Below, in pieces: positions 1 to 9,498 of a DNA stretch of 64,000 bases; the stretch's first letter is position 1; each line of letters begins with the position of its first letter. Under the pieces are notes generated by a model. It was given only the letters and a program-made list of their open reading frames with translations. It ran no database searches and was not told the DNA's origin. This DNA is from Deefgea tanakiae (GTDB lineage Bacteria; Pseudomonadota; Gammaproteobacteria; Burkholderiales; Chitinibacteraceae): assembly GCF_019665765.1 (NCBI RefSeq), contig NZ_CP081150.1, positions 1,364,001 to 1,428,000 of the forward strand, read 5' to 3'. A program made the position numbers and the translations under genes.

Positions 1-243
1 GGATTGAACTTGGGTTTCACCCAATTTTAAGCCATCAATGCGAGTACGAATTTGGCTTAAGTCCGCTGCTTTTTGGTATCGAAGTTCCATGACGGTGCCG
101 CCAGTGAATTCAATACCAAAATTAAGTCCTTTAGCGACCAAGAAAAAGACAGCTAAGACAAACGTAATTAAAGAGATGGCCGTTGTGAGCTTGCCGTAGC
201 TCATAAACGGGATGTCACGTTTTACATGAAAAAATTCAATCAT
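1..243 (-). CDS. secF: Protein translocase subunit SecF (N-terminal part)
   Basis: The first 81 codons of SecF, cut by the window edge. The reading frame starts MIEFFHVKRDIPFMSYGK, has a first membrane segment at about residues 20-38, and then the typical periplasmic start GLNFGIEFTGGTVME. In the family, SecF pairs with SecD in the inner membrane and uses the proton motive force to help release exported proteins. It starts 12 bases after the secD stop, so the two are co-transcribed. The C-terminal membrane domain lies outside the window. Confidence 0.95.
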   Translation of the reverse strand, partial: MIEFFHVKRDIPFMSYGKLTTAISLITFVLAVFFLVAKGLNFGIEFTGGTVMELRYQKAADLSQIRTRIDGLKLGETQVQS

Positions 244-255
244 TTTAGCTGCGCC

Positions 256-2079
256 TTAAACGGATAGCGTGTTCACACGACGATTGCCGTAGATCAGGTT
301 AATCATGGCGCGTGAAACAAAGACCGCGCTGTACATCGACGTCAAAATACCGAGGCAATGCACCCATGCAAAGCCACGCACTGCACCTGAACCAAAAATC
401 AACAAGGCAAGACCAGCAATTAGTGTGGTGATGTTTGAGTCAAGAATAGTTGCAAATGCATGATCGTAACCATTCTTAATCGCCATTTGTGGTGAAGCTC
501 CCTCACGAATTTCCTCACGAACGCGCTCGTTAATCAAAACGTTGGAGTCGATCGCCATACCCAGTGTCAATGCAATCGCTGCAATACCTGGTAGGGTCAA
601 AGTTACGCCGAGTAATGACAGTAACGCAATTAAGAATACCAAGTTAGCCGCAAGCGCCACTGCAGAAACCACACCAAACACGCGATAGTAGATCATCATG
701 AAAAGGGCGACTGCTAGAAAACCGTATAGCGTTGAGTTGAAACCCTTGCTGATGTTTTCTTTGCCCAATGAAGGGCCAATAGTGCGCTCTTCGATGATAT
801 TCATTGGCGCAGCTAGTGAGCCAGCACGTAGCAGCAGTGCGGTGTCGTTTGCTTCGGCTACGCCCATTGAGCCAGAGATTTGAACACGCCCACCGCCGAT
901 TTCGCCACGCACAACTGGCGCAGTCACGACTTCGCCTTTACCTTTTTCAACCAAAATCATCGCTACACGTTTGCCGACATTATCGCGGGTTAGTGTTTTG
1001 AAGATTGCCGCACCAGTCGAATCAAGACCCAAGTGAACTGCAGGCTCGTTTTTATCATCAAACCCTGCTGTTGCATCGTTGATGTTTTCGCCGGTTAACT
1101 CAACCTCTTTACGCAATAAGATCGGTGTGTTTCGACCGTCACTGCGACGCTCGCTCATCAACTCGTAACCTACAGGCACATTGCCATTAATAGCTTCTGT
1201 GAGTTTGGCTTGGTCATCTTCAACCATCCGAACTTCAAGCGTTGCAGTGCGACCTAAAATATCCTTGGCTTTTGCCGTGTCTTGTACGCCAGGCAGTTGA
1301 ACAACGATACGGCCTTCGCCTTGCTGCTGAATCACAGGTTCAGAAACACCAAGCTCATTGATACGATTGTGTAAGGTCGTAATATTTTGAGTTACCGCAT
1401 CATTTTTAAGCTGCAAGATGGCCGCGTCTGGATACGTCACAACCAACTTGTAGTTGCCATTTTCGGCGACAGTTTGAACTTTCAAATTAACTAAAATTTT
1501 ACTAATTGCTTTATTGGCGGCAGCCAGTGTTTCAGCATCACGCAGTTGCACTTCAACGCGATCACGCTCACGGCTGACTTTGCCGTAGCGAATTTTTTTA
1601 TCTTTTAATTCGCGGCGAATATCGCCTGCGGTTTTTTCTAGGGCTTTGTCGACCGCAGCTTTCATGTCGACTTCAAACAAGAAGTGAACACCACCGCGCA
1701 AATCTAAACCTAGAACCATAGGTTTTGCATGCAATCGTGTGAGCCATACCGGCGTATCTGAAATCAAATTCAAGGCAACGATGTAATCGTCGCCTAGAGC
1801 AGCTTGAATCGCATCTTTGGCTTTGAGTTGACTGTCCGTGTCTTTAAAACGTACTTTCACAGAGCCGTTTTCAAAGAAACTATCAACCGGTGTGAGACCT
1901 GCGGCTTTGGCGATAGTGTCTGCACGATCAACCATATCGGGCAAGACTTTGACAGTCGCACGACCACTTGAAATTTGTAGTGCAGGGCTTTCACCAAAGA
2001 AATTTGGGATGGTATAGACCATTGCGATGAGTAAAGACGCAATGATTAGGAAGTATTTCCAAAGAGGATAGCGATTCAT
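256..2079 (-). CDS. secD: Protein translocase subunit SecD
   Basis: Full-length SecD, 607 residues. It has one N-terminal membrane helix (about residues 9-27), then the family motif GLDLRGGVHFLFEVD near residues 124-138. A large periplasmic P1 region follows, and then a five-helix RND-type membrane domain (about 445-600) containing the signatures GMAIDSNVLINERVREE and SNITTLIAG. Together with SecF it forms the proton-driven motor that assists SecYEG export. yajC lies upstream and secF downstream on the same strand, the standard yajC-secD-secF order. The ATG start is the only sensible start before the hydrophobic helix. Confidence 0.97.
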   Translation of the reverse strand: MNRYPLWKYFLIIASLLIAMVYTIPNFFGESPALQISSGRATVKVLPDMVDRADTIAKAAGLTPVDSFFENGSVKVRFKDTDSQLKAKDAIQAALGDDYIVALNLISDTPVWLTRLHAKPMVLGLDLRGGVHFLFEVDMKAAVDKALEKTAGDIRRELKDKKIRYGKVSRERDRVEVQLRDAETLAAANKAISKILVNLKVQTVAENGNYKLVVTYPDAAILQLKNDAVTQNITTLHNRINELGVSEPVIQQQGEGRIVVQLPGVQDTAKAKDILGRTATLEVRMVEDDQAKLTEAINGNVPVGYELMSERRSDGRNTPILLRKEVELTGENINDATAGFDDKNEPAVHLGLDSTGAAIFKTLTRDNVGKRVAMILVEKGKGEVVTAPVVRGEIGGGRVQISGSMGVAEANDTALLLRAGSLAAPMNIIEERTIGPSLGKENISKGFNSTLYGFLAVALFMMIYYRVFGVVSAVALAANLVFLIALLSLLGVTLTLPGIAAIALTLGMAIDSNVLINERVREEIREGASPQMAIKNGYDHAFATILDSNITTLIAGLALLIFGSGAVRGFAWVHCLGILTSMYSAVFVSRAMINLIYGNRRVNTLSV

Positions 2080-2125
2080 GCTTGGGACCCCAATAAATAC
2101 GGCAGCAAAGCCACCGTATCATTGA

Positions 2126-2449
2126 TTATTTATTGTTTTTAAGGGTGCCTTTTTCCAGGCGTTGACCAATGGCTGCGCGCTGGATGAGGATCTCAACATT
2201 ATCTGACAATTCAAGTGTTACAAATTGATCGTTCAATTTAACAATTTTGCCAATAACGCCGCCAGTTGTAATGACTTCGTCATTTTTCTGCAGCGCTTCT
2301 AACATGGCACGCAGTTCTTTAGCTTTTTTCTGTTGTGGGCGAATCATCAAAAACCAGAAAATTGCAAAAATTGCGATCATTGGCAAGAAAGACATAAAGC
2401 TTGCTTCTGCACTTGCTGCAGTATTCGCGAAGGCGGGTGCTATCAACAT
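2126..2449 (-). CDS. yajC: Sec translocon accessory complex subunit YajC
   Basis: A small membrane protein of about 107 residues: one hydrophobic helix (MSFLPMIAIFAIFWFLMIRP) followed by the family sequence QQKKAKELRAMLEALQKNDEVITTGGVIGKI. YajC associates with SecDF at the translocon. I chose the ATG at 2449 (MLIAPAFANTA) because GGAA lies about 6 bases upstream; the frame is open nine codons further back without a better start. It is the first gene of yajC-secD-secF. The tgt gene that often precedes yajC is not upstream here. Confidence 0.93.
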   Translation of the reverse strand: MLIAPAFANTAASAEASFMSFLPMIAIFAIFWFLMIRPQQKKAKELRAMLEALQKNDEVITTGGVIGKIVKLNDQFVTLELSDNVEILIQRAAIGQRLEKGTLKNNK

Positions 2450-2687
2450 ATAGGTTCCAGTGTGTAAGCCAAACAAAGGCGGACTATTCTAGCGGGTGTA
2501 GGCGCTAAAATCCACCGCATTACATCCAAGCGGATGCTTTCATCATGACAAACGAGGGCGTAGAAAGTTCTGCGCTAGGTCAGGTTTGGTTTAATTCATT
2601 GTATTTTCAATACAATTCACTTCTAGAAAACATTAGAGATGTTCTTTTTTTTGAATCATGCGGTGTGGTGTAAATAATTGGCACTAT

Positions 2688-2732
2688 GTATATGCCAGTG
2701 CAGCTTGCAAAACAAGCCCTACACAGCAATAC
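2688..2732. repeat. GTATTGC hairpin repeat, copy A
   Basis: Interrupted inverted repeat. On the plus strand it has GTATATGC at 2688-2695, an inner stem GCTTG (2703-2707) / CAAGC (2713-2717), and GCAATAC at 2726-2732. Read on the minus strand it starts GTATTGCTGTGTAGG, and its TAG is the stop codon of the NadR-type kinase gene. It belongs to the same family as the hairpins at 13695, 18942, 20328 and 49578. Confidence 0.6.
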
Positions 2733-3234
2733 CCTGACACCTTAGTGCGAGAAGTGCATTTTCAAATCGACCGGCCCCTACACCTGCGATAATGGCGTGC
2801 GCTTGTTTTTTTGAGTGTAAATAATGTGCATAAATTTCAAATAATTTATCTCGATTGTGAGGGCTTTCACGCAGCGGGTCTGCTTCCCACGGCAAATCAG
2901 GGGAGCATAGCAATGTAAAACTGTAGTTCGACTGACTATCAAGTGCTGAGATTTGATCTGGACAGTATCCAAACCGGACCTCTGCCCAGATTCGGCTGAC
3001 TAATGCGCTGGTGTCACAAACAACAATTTCGCTGTCGATAGCCATCGAGTCTTCAACTTCTTGCTGAAGCTGTGCGATAGCGATGACATCTTCAATTGAG
3101 TAATTGATGTGCGGATGTTTTTCAAAGTAAGCGCGAGCCATTTCTGGCACGTAGCGCCCACCAAAATGATGCGCCAGCTTTTGAGCTAGCGTCGATTTTC
3201 CGCAGGATTCTGGACCTACCACTGCGATTCTCAT
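2719..3234 (-). CDS. NadR-type nicotinamide riboside kinase
   Basis: An AAA_28/NadR-C type P-loop kinase of about 171 residues, starting MRIAVVGPESCGKST with the Walker A GPESCGKS at residues 7-14. The family motif RYVPEMARAYFE follows, then IVVCDTSAL. E. coli NadR carries this domain as its C-terminal ribosylnicotinamide kinase; here it stands alone. I chose the ATG at 3234 because it overlaps the pnuC stop as ATGA; the open frame extends 15 codons further. The coupling to pnuC indicates that imported nicotinamide riboside is phosphorylated to NMN. The last codons and the stop are formed by a hairpin repeat. Confidence 0.85.
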   Translation of the reverse strand: MRIAVVGPESCGKSTLAQKLAHHFGGRYVPEMARAYFEKHPHINYSIEDVIAIAQLQQEVEDSMAIDSEIVVCDTSALVSRIWAEVRFGYCPDQISALDSQSNYSFTLLCSPDLPWEADPLRESPHNRDKLFEIYAHYLHSKKQAHAIIAGVGAGRFENALLALRCQGIAV

Positions 3235-3785
3235 CGTACGGTTTTTCGCCATTGTAGCCAGCCGAAGTATGCCAAACACGTCAAAATAAGATACAGCACG
3301 GCTGTGAGGTGCAGGTCTTTATACCAATAGATACCAGCCGCAATAAGGTCCAAAACAATCCAGTAGAGCCAGTTTTCAATTTTTTTGTTCGCCTGCATCC
3401 ACTGGGCCAGCAAACCAAATATAAACACACTGGAATCAAGGTAAGGCACATCGGTCGGCAAAAACTGCACCTGAAATTGAGCCACCAGCAACATCAAAAA
3501 CACGGCGATGGCGTTGATCAGCAACCATTCTTTCTTACTTAATTTGGATACCTGCAGCGATTTACCTTCAGACTTCTGTTTTCCCCAGTTGAACCAGCCG
3601 TAAATCGCAACGCCTGCGTAAATTAATTGCAAAAGGCTCTCGCCAAATAAATTGACGCTTAAAAATAAATACACATACAGCAGGCTCGCTATTATTTGCA
3701 AAGGCCAAGTCAAAACATAGCCGCGAGTGGCCAAGCTAATAGCCAATAAAGTCAACACAAAACCGACAATTTCAACAGCACTCAT
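3231..3785 (-). CDS. pnuC: Nicotinamide riboside transporter PnuC
   Basis: A polytopic inner-membrane protein of 184 residues with about seven hydrophobic segments. It carries the PnuC signatures YAGVAIYGWFNWGKQ (middle) and WLYWIVLDLIAAGIYWYKDL, ending YFGWLQWRK. PnuC proteins move nicotinamide riboside by facilitated diffusion and depend on a cytosolic kinase to trap it. That kinase is the next gene, overlapping by ATGA. The gene is divergent from the Ser/Thr kinase fusion at 3850, with only 64 bases between the two starts. Confidence 0.93.
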   Translation of the reverse strand: MSAVEIVGFVLTLLAISLATRGYVLTWPLQIIASLLYVYLFLSVNLFGESLLQLIYAGVAIYGWFNWGKQKSEGKSLQVSKLSKKEWLLINAIAVFLMLLVAQFQVQFLPTDVPYLDSSVFIFGLLAQWMQANKKIENWLYWIVLDLIAAGIYWYKDLHLTAVLYLILTCLAYFGWLQWRKTVR

Positions 3786-3849
3786 TACATTGCCCTTCGT
3801 TTTTAGAAGCAGCAGCCTATATTGAAGGGAATAAAAAAGGAAGTCCGAA

Positions 3850-6198
3850 ATGAAAAGCTTTGCGGATGGTCGCTTTGTTGTAGAGAAAAAAATTGGTCAA
3901 GGCGGGCAAGGGATCGTCTACCTTGCCAAAGATACGCAATTGAATCGACATGTGGCAATTAAGGTGCTGCATAGCCAACCGGTAAACGCGGTGAATGAAG
4001 CCCAGGTTGTCAGTCGTCTGCAGCATCCTAATGTAGTCACCTTGTTTGATGCTTTTGCTGAACATGGTCACCCATGCTTAGTTTTTGAGTTTGTCGAGGG
4101 TCAAACGCTTGCTGAGCGCCTAAAACAAGCGGGCCCACTAACACCCGTAGCAGCAGTTAAACTTGTAATTTCGATCTTAGAAGGTGTCTTTGCAGCGCAT
4201 CAAATTGGAGTAGTTCATCGTGATATTAAACCGCAAAACATCATTATTGATCACGATGGCCGCGCTCGGATTATGGATTTTGGTGTTGCGACTTCTCGGG
4301 GCCTGGTCAGTGATGGTTTAACGGGTACGGTTGGCTACATGGCGCCCGAGGTGATCGCAAATATGCCCATCGGCACCCAAGCAGATGTGTTTGCTTGCGG
4401 CATTTTACTGTACCAACTATTAACGGGGAAAATGACTACTGAAGGCGATTCGGTTTATACGATATTGCATCAAACAGCGAATGAGCCAGCAACGCCACCA
4501 TCGCAACTCAACTCAGCAATCGACGCGCAACTTGATCACTTAGTATTGGTGGCTTTATTGAAAAACCCGCAAGAGCGCTACGCCGATGCGGGCGCAATGC
4601 GCGCTGCATTGGCTGGTTGGCTTGAATTGAGCGGGGCCAATTCAACTGAGTCACTTGAGTCGCAAAGCAAAAATAGCACTTTAGATTTTTTATTGCGCAG
4701 AATGCGGCACTCTGCTGATTTTCCATCTCTTTCGCAAACCATCAGCGCCATCAATAAATTAAGTGATGTTGAGAGTGAAAAATTACAAAATCTATCTGGC
4801 GTGATTTTGCAGGACTTTTCACTAACCAATAAACTGCTAAAAATGGTTAACTCAGCGAGTTATGGCCAATTTGGTGGCTCAATCAGTACTATTTCACGTG
4901 CGATTGTCATTCTGGGTTTTGATACTGTCCGCAACCTCGCTATTACCTTACTCTTGTTTGAGCACATGCAAAACAAAGGGCAGGCTGAACGCTTGCGTGA
5001 AGCGGTATTGCAAGGATTTTTCTGCGGCGTTTTATCTCGCGAGCTAGGTGTAAAGGGCGGATGGAAAGATGTTGAAGAAGCGTTGATTTGTGGCATGTTT
5101 CAGCAAATGGGGCGTTTACTGACTTTGTACTATTTTCATGAAGAAAGTATTGAGATTGGCAAACGCCAAGAGCAAACGCAAGAAACTGAGGCCATTGCTG
5201 CGCAAGCTGTACTGGGTATTTCATATCGAGAGCTGGGTGTCTCTGTGGTGCAAAGCTGGAATTTCCCTGAGCGCATCGTCACCAGTATGCGTGAGCTGCC
5301 TACAATAGTGCGCGCGCCTCAATCGCAAGGGGAGCGCTTACGTGTGTTTGGTAACTTAGCAGCTGACTTACTTCCCATCGTGTCCATGAACGCAAGCGGC
5401 GCACAGCAAGCTTTGCAAAAAATAATACAACGATATGCTGCCGCACTTCCTTGGAAAGACCGTGCTTATCATGACCTATTGACGGATGCGGCTAAAAACT
5501 ATTTATCCTATTTATCAATTTTAGGCATTGACACTCGCGGGAGTGCTTTTGCCAAAGGTTTACTGAGTATTGCAGGGCTTAAGGAGGCGCCCTCCATGGT
5601 CAGTATGGTTGACAAAGACAGCCTGCAAGATGCAAGACTCGCTGCCAGCATCCCACCTGAGCAGGTAGAAAATGCAAACCCTGCGGCAATGCTTGCTGCT
5701 GGGGTGCAAGACATTACCAACACCTTGGTTGGAGAATTCAAACTCAATGATTTACTCAGGATGATTTTAGAAACAATGTTTCGCAGCGTTGGTTTTGATC
5801 GTGTTCTCTTTTGTACGCGCGATGTTAAATTAGGCGGCATGAGTGCACGGTTTGGGTTTGGTGAAAATATTGACCAGATCATCCCGAAATTCCACTTCAA
5901 GCTTGAGCCTGTATCAGATGTATTCCAATTAGTAATGGCGAAACAAGCGGACGTATTTGTTGAGGACATTAATGCAGACAGCATCGCCCAACGTATACCC
6001 AACTGGTATCGGGAATTAGTTCCAGCGCAGACGTTGATTGTTTTTCCGCTGACTATCGACAAGAAACCGATTGGTCTTTTTTATGGTGACAAGCAAAAAG
6101 CGCACGAATTAGTGATTCCACATGATCAATTGAACTTACTCAAGACGTTGAGAAATCAAGCTATCTTGGCGGTTAGACACAAACAATCTGGCGGATAA
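3850..6198 (+). CDS. Ser/Thr protein kinase-HDOD-GAF fusion protein
   Basis: 782 residues with three domains. Residues 8-255 form a Hanks-type kinase with glycine loop GQGGQG (16-21), Lys38 in VAIK, Glu50, HRDIKPQN (Asp125), DFG (143-145) and APE (165-167), so all catalytic residues are present. Residues about 282-490 are an HDOD domain (FPSLSQTISAINKL, ILQDFSLTNKLLKMVNSASY, ISRAIVILGFDTVRNLA). Residues about 610-775 look like a GAF domain (VGEFKLNDLLRMILETMF, FPLTIDKKPIGLFYGD). There is no membrane helix, so it should be cytosolic. I infer a signalling protein in which a GAF input and an HDOD scaffold are coupled to phosphorylation. Targets cannot be read from the sequence. Confidence 0.9.
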   Translation: MKSFADGRFVVEKKIGQGGQGIVYLAKDTQLNRHVAIKVLHSQPVNAVNEAQVVSRLQHPNVVTLFDAFAEHGHPCLVFEFVEGQTLAERLKQAGPLTPVAAVKLVISILEGVFAAHQIGVVHRDIKPQNIIIDHDGRARIMDFGVATSRGLVSDGLTGTVGYMAPEVIANMPIGTQADVFACGILLYQLLTGKMTTEGDSVYTILHQTANEPATPPSQLNSAIDAQLDHLVLVALLKNPQERYADAGAMRAALAGWLELSGANSTESLESQSKNSTLDFLLRRMRHSADFPSLSQTISAINKLSDVESEKLQNLSGVILQDFSLTNKLLKMVNSASYGQFGGSISTISRAIVILGFDTVRNLAITLLLFEHMQNKGQAERLREAVLQGFFCGVLSRELGVKGGWKDVEEALICGMFQQMGRLLTLYYFHEESIEIGKRQEQTQETEAIAAQAVLGISYRELGVSVVQSWNFPERIVTSMRELPTIVRAPQSQGERLRVFGNLAADLLPIVSMNASGAQQALQKIIQRYAAALPWKDRAYHDLLTDAAKNYLSYLSILGIDTRGSAFAKGLLSIAGLKEAPSMVSMVDKDSLQDARLAASIPPEQVENANPAAMLAAGVQDITNTLVGEFKLNDLLRMILETMFRSVGFDRVLFCTRDVKLGGMSARFGFGENIDQIIPKFHFKLEPVSDVFQLVMAKQADVFVEDINADSIAQRIPNWYRELVPAQTLIVFPLTIDKKPIGLFYGDKQKAHELVIPHDQLNLLKTLRNQAILAVRHKQSGG

Positions 6199-6220
6199 TT
6201 GTGCGGTGCACAAATATAAC

Positions 6221-6248
6221 TTGACATACATTGTTTCGAGTATAAAAA
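6221..6248 (+). promoter_or_regulatory. Sigma-70-type promoter of the phasin gene
   Basis: A perfect -35 TTGACA at 6221-6226, a 16-base spacer, and TAAAAA (6243-6248) as a weak -10 (TATAAA at 6241 is an alternative). It lies in the gap between the kinase stop and the phasin start codon at 6294. A leader of about 40 bases with GGAG at 6282-6285 would follow. Confidence 0.45.
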
Positions 6249-6293
6249 TAGCAATTGATGCAGTGCACAACTTTAATCCATGGAGATTTATCA

Positions 6294-6833
6294 ATGTTTA
6301 ACACTCAACAACAATTAGCTGAACTTGGCCAAGTCAACTTAGAAAAATCTTTGCGTTTAACTAACATCGCCTTAGCCGGTGTTGAGCGTCTTTTTCAATT
6401 GCAAATGGGCATTGCTCGTGATTTGATGACTGAAAATGCAGAAACTGCAAAAGCACTTTCCGGTGTTAAAAATATCCAAGACTTGGTTGAATTGCAAAAA
6501 GGCTTGACTCAACCTAACGTTGAAAAAACAATTGCTGTAGCACGTACAGTGTACGAAGCAGCTAGCTCTACTCAAGCTGAATTGAATAAATTAGTTGAAG
6601 AACAAGTTTTGGAATTCAACAAAAACCTAGTGACTTCACTGGATAAAGCTGTTGCTCAAGCTCCAGCATCAAGTGCTGCTGTTAATGTTTTGAAAAATGC
6701 AGTTGAAAGCGCCAACAATGCTTACGATGCGATCAACAAAACTGGTCAACGTATTGCTGGCAATATTGCCGAAGCAACAGTTGCAGCAGTTGAAACGGGA
6801 GCCAAAACTGTGGCACGCGCAACAACGAAGTAA
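6294..6833 (+). CDS. Phasin family protein
   Basis: A 179-residue, mostly helical, Ala/Gln/Glu-rich protein starting MFNTQQQLAELGQVNLEKSL, with the phasin_2 pattern (LTNIALAGVERLFQLQ, LVELQKGLTQPNVEK, YDAINKTGQRIAGNIAEATV). Phasins coat polyhydroxyalkanoate granules and are usually abundant. No PHA synthase gene is in the window. I chose the ATG at 6294 because GGAG lies 8 bases upstream; the frame is open 13 codons earlier. It is monocistronic, with its own promoter and a strong terminator directly behind it. Confidence 0.88.
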   Translation: MFNTQQQLAELGQVNLEKSLRLTNIALAGVERLFQLQMGIARDLMTENAETAKALSGVKNIQDLVELQKGLTQPNVEKTIAVARTVYEAASSTQAELNKLVEEQVLEFNKNLVTSLDKAVAQAPASSAAVNVLKNAVESANNAYDAINKTGQRIAGNIAEATVAAVETGAKTVARATTK

Positions 6834-6845
6834 TAGGCATTTATC

Positions 6846-6886
6846 GGTATAAAAAAAATCGACCTCGGGTCGATTTTTTTTATACC
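6846..6886. terminator. Perfect bidirectional terminator
   Basis: A 19-base arm GGTATAAAAAAAATCGACC at 6846-6864, a three-base loop, and its exact reverse complement at 6868-6886. With eight A on the left and eight T on the right it can end the phasin transcript (+) and the dapA-bamC transcript (-), which converge here. Confidence 0.88.
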
Positions 6887-6925
6887 TCATGAATGTGGCC
6901 CTAAGCTCCCAGGGCCCCGATACCA

Positions 6926-8062
6926 TTACTTCAGTTGCAGCAATAAGTCTTGCAATATTTTTTTGCTGGTTGCGTCATCGCCACCCGCCAAAGGTTGAAC
7001 TGAAATTACGGTTCGATCTAGTTCCTGTTTCAGTTTAATTTGATATTGTTGCATTGTGGTTTGTGTTGACCCATCTTTGCTACGCCAGAAAGCTAAGCTA
7101 CCAAAGTACTCGGTAGATTTTTCTTTTTCAATATTGGCTGCCGCCCTCTGCACAATGAAGGTGCCTTCTGCGCGATTTCTATCTTCAACCGTGTAACCTA
7201 TACGATCAAATGCCAAGCCAACGCGACGCCAAGCTCGATCAAACGAATCTTTTACTTCAAGTTTATTGCCTGATGCCGCTAAAGTAGCGCGATTTGCCTG
7301 TACCACAGCCGATTGCACTGTTGCAGCTGCTTGTTCTTTGCTCATACCAAACTGTTGAAGCATAAGCTTTAACATTTCAACCTCAAGCTCGGGGTCGGAC
7401 GGGCGAGGGGTCCAGATTGTTTTTTGCACTCCCACCGTAGATCCACCTGTTGACTCTTGCGAGCCATCAGCAAATACTTCGCGCATTCCACGATGCGTCA
7501 CATAAATTTCGAAAGTCCCTGGTTCACTGCCACGCTCAATTCGAGTACGAAATTTATCTAGCTCACCTGTTGAAATAACACTATCTGCAACCTTGCGTAG
7601 TAAATTAGTCACAAAATCTGTCGGCAAAGCAGCCCTATTTTCCAGCCAGTCGGTCTCCATTACGCCAGTCACTTCATTATCTTGCGTCAAAATAAAGCCC
7701 TGACCAAGCCAAAACTCACGTATTTCAGGCCACGTTTTAACCGGATCACCCTTAACTACAAGCCAGCGAGTTCCATCAGCTTGGACTAGTTTTGCATTTG
7801 CATATTCTGGCAGGACTGAGCCTGTGTTTTTTTGCGGCTGAGCCTCATTAGCTAAGACTGCACTTTTGGGGATAGAGTAATTTGAATTGGCCGCAACAGA
7901 GGAAAGATCTGGTGGCACCTCAAGAGGATTTCTTGAAACGTTGTCACTCCCGCCGCGATAGTCTACCTTGCTTTGCAATAGCATCTGATCCGAAGAGCAG
8001 CCCACTAAGCTAGCTGCCACGAACAAACTAGAGAGAGATAAAGCTAATTTCTTTTGCTGCAT
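6926..8062 (-). CDS. bamC: Outer membrane assembly lipoprotein BamC
   Basis: A 378-residue lipoprotein: signal peptide MQQKKLALSLSSLFVAASL with lipobox LVGC (Cys22), then the BamC/NlpB (DapX) sequence including YRGGSDNVSRNPLEVPPDL and two C-terminal helix-grip regions (near EIREFWLGQGFILTQDNEV and DSFDRAWRRVGLAFDRIGY). It is an accessory part of the BAM complex that inserts outer-membrane barrels. I chose the ATG at 8062 because it begins the signal peptide; the open frame extends 28 codons upstream into dapA. It follows dapA by about 31 bases, the conserved dapA-bamC pair. Confidence 0.92.
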   Translation of the reverse strand: MQQKKLALSLSSLFVAASLVGCSSDQMLLQSKVDYRGGSDNVSRNPLEVPPDLSSVAANSNYSIPKSAVLANEAQPQKNTGSVLPEYANAKLVQADGTRWLVVKGDPVKTWPEIREFWLGQGFILTQDNEVTGVMETDWLENRAALPTDFVTNLLRKVADSVISTGELDKFRTRIERGSEPGTFEIYVTHRGMREVFADGSQESTGGSTVGVQKTIWTPRPSDPELEVEMLKLMLQQFGMSKEQAAATVQSAVVQANRATLAASGNKLEVKDSFDRAWRRVGLAFDRIGYTVEDRNRAEGTFIVQRAAANIEKEKSTEYFGSLAFWRSKDGSTQTTMQQYQIKLKQELDRTVISVQPLAGGDDATSKKILQDLLLQLK

Positions 8063-8093
8063 GTTTGTATCCGTAGATGAAAAGCGACAAAAA

Positions 8094-8969
8094 TTATAAA
8101 ACGCCAGCTTGAAGCATGGCTTGGCGAACGGTACTTTGTACGCCATCGGCTAGGCGAGTTAGAGGCAATCGAATACCTTCAGGGATTTTACCCATTTCTT
8201 CGAGAGCCCACTTTACCGGAATTGGATTTGCTTCAATGAATAAGTGCTTATGCAAGCCCTGCAAGCGGTCATTAATTAACTTTGCCGCCGAAATATCACC
8301 GTTGAGTGCGGCTTGGCACATCTCATGCATTGCCTTCGGTGCCACATTGGCAGTCACTGAAATCGTGCCGTGGCCGCCAAGTAAAATGAATGGTAGTGTT
8401 GAAGCGTCATCGCCACTGTAAAAAGCAAAATCTTTTGGTGCACGTAGCATCATATCAGCAGCACGCTCCATATTGCCCGTCGCGTCTTTAATCCCAACTA
8501 TGTTTGGCAACTCAGCTAATTTGAGCGCAGTGTCATTGCTGAGGTCACAAACGGTACGGCCCGGAACGTTATAGAGTAGGGTAGGGAGTTTACTGTTCTC
8601 TGCGATGGCTTTGAAATGTAGATAAAGCCCTTGTTGTGATGGCTTATTGTAATAAGGAACAACGCTAAGGCCATAGTTTGCGCCAACAGCCAAAGCTCGC
8701 TCAGACAAGTAAATCGCTTCGCGTGTTGAATTAGCGCCAGTTCCAGCAATCACCGGCACGCGGCCCGCTGCTTGCTCAACGACCACACGAACAACTTCGA
8801 TATGCTCATCGACCGCAACGGTTGGCGACTCACCCGTTGTTCCAACGGCAACAAGTCCGTCAGTGCCTTGTTCAATATGCCAATCAACCAGCTTTCGAAG
8901 AGCTGAATAATTGATTTGACCATCCGCATCCATCGGAGTGACTAACGCAACTAGGCTACCTGTGAGCAT
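8094..8969 (-). CDS. dapA: 4-hydroxy-tetrahydrodipicolinate synthase
   Basis: 291 residues, a TIM-barrel aldolase that condenses pyruvate with aspartate semialdehyde in lysine and diaminopimelate synthesis. It starts [17 protein letters not shown], has the GTTGESPT phosphate-binding turn (43-50), Tyr133 in YNVPGRT and the Schiff-base Lys161 in GIKDATG. I chose the ATG at 8969 by family alignment; a TTG two codons earlier is possible. The acyl branch continues with dapC and dapD near 30-32 kb. Confidence 0.97.
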   Translation of the reverse strand: MLTGSLVALVTPMDADGQINYSALRKLVDWHIEQGTDGLVAVGTTGESPTVAVDEHIEVVRVVVEQAAGRVPVIAGTGANSTREAIYLSERALAVGANYGLSVVPYYNKPSQQGLYLHFKAIAENSKLPTLLYNVPGRTVCDLSNDTALKLAELPNIVGIKDATGNMERAADMMLRAPKDFAFYSGDDASTLPFILLGGHGTISVTANVAPKAMHEMCQAALNGDISAAKLINDRLQGLHKHLFIEANPIPVKWALEEMGKIPEGIRLPLTRLADGVQSTVRQAMLQAGVL

Positions 8970-9338
8970 GAGCAAACTTTACCAGTGAACAAAAAAGAAA
9001 TCATTCTAACTGAAGCCATTCACAGACGAAACCGACTTCGCACAATGTTTACGTGAAAAATGCCGCTTTCCCATGCGCAAGGCATGTTTTGCACCCAAAT
9101 GAGCCCCCGAGTGTAATTATTTGTTGCAAATGTTTAAGAAGCTGTCGAATCCATTGAGCTTATTGAGCAAACTCAACAATATGGCAAAACTTGTAGCAGA
9201 GAATGGCTGAGGTCTCATTCGTACAGAAAACAAAATCGACAGGGATCAAAATTGTTCGTGGTTCGGCGGTAATTGATGCGTAGGCAATGACTGTTTGTTG
9301 TTAAATGCTCTGTAAGGCAGCGCGGCCAGATGGAAATC

Positions 9339-9367
9339 TTGCTAATAGCAAATTGTCAGCGAATAAT
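9339..9367 (+). promoter_or_regulatory. Candidate PTS promoter with operator-like palindrome
   Basis: TTGCTA at 9339-9344 as -35, a 17-base spacer, and AATAAT at 9362-9367 as -10. The -35 is part of the perfect palindrome TTGCTAATAGCAA (9339-9351), a plausible repressor site because binding would block the -35. The regulator is unknown. The transcript leader would be about 125 bases long. Confidence 0.4.
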
Positions 9368-9439
9368 CGTAACAGGCTATCGTTTGGATACGCCGTAATC
9401 ATGAATTAGTTCAGCTGTTTCTTCTATGAGCGAAAAACA

Positions 9440-9474
9440 CTACATGAAGTCAATGTAGATCACCATTTTGGTGA
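9440..9474 (+). promoter_or_regulatory. Tandem hairpins in the PTS leader
   Basis: Two adjacent inverted repeats: CTACAT (9440-9445) / ATGTAG (9453-9458) and TCACCA (9460-9465) / TGGTGA (9469-9474). They end 25 bases before the GTG start and just before the ribosome site GGGGA at 9488-9492. They could be operator half-sites or an RNA structure that controls translation. Confidence 0.35.
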
Positions 9475-9498
9475 ACATGTAAAAAAAGGGGATGCGTC

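Larger units (their letters stand above)
8970..9498. other. Long intergenic region between dapA and the PTS gene
   Basis: About 530 bases with no convincing gene on either strand; dapA and the PTS gene diverge from it. It holds a candidate promoter with an overlapping palindrome (9339-9367) and two small inverted repeats directly before the PTS start (9440-9474). A short hairpin, TTGAG-CAAA-CTCAA, lies around 9160-9175. The length suggests a regulated promoter region for the PTS gene. Confidence 0.5.
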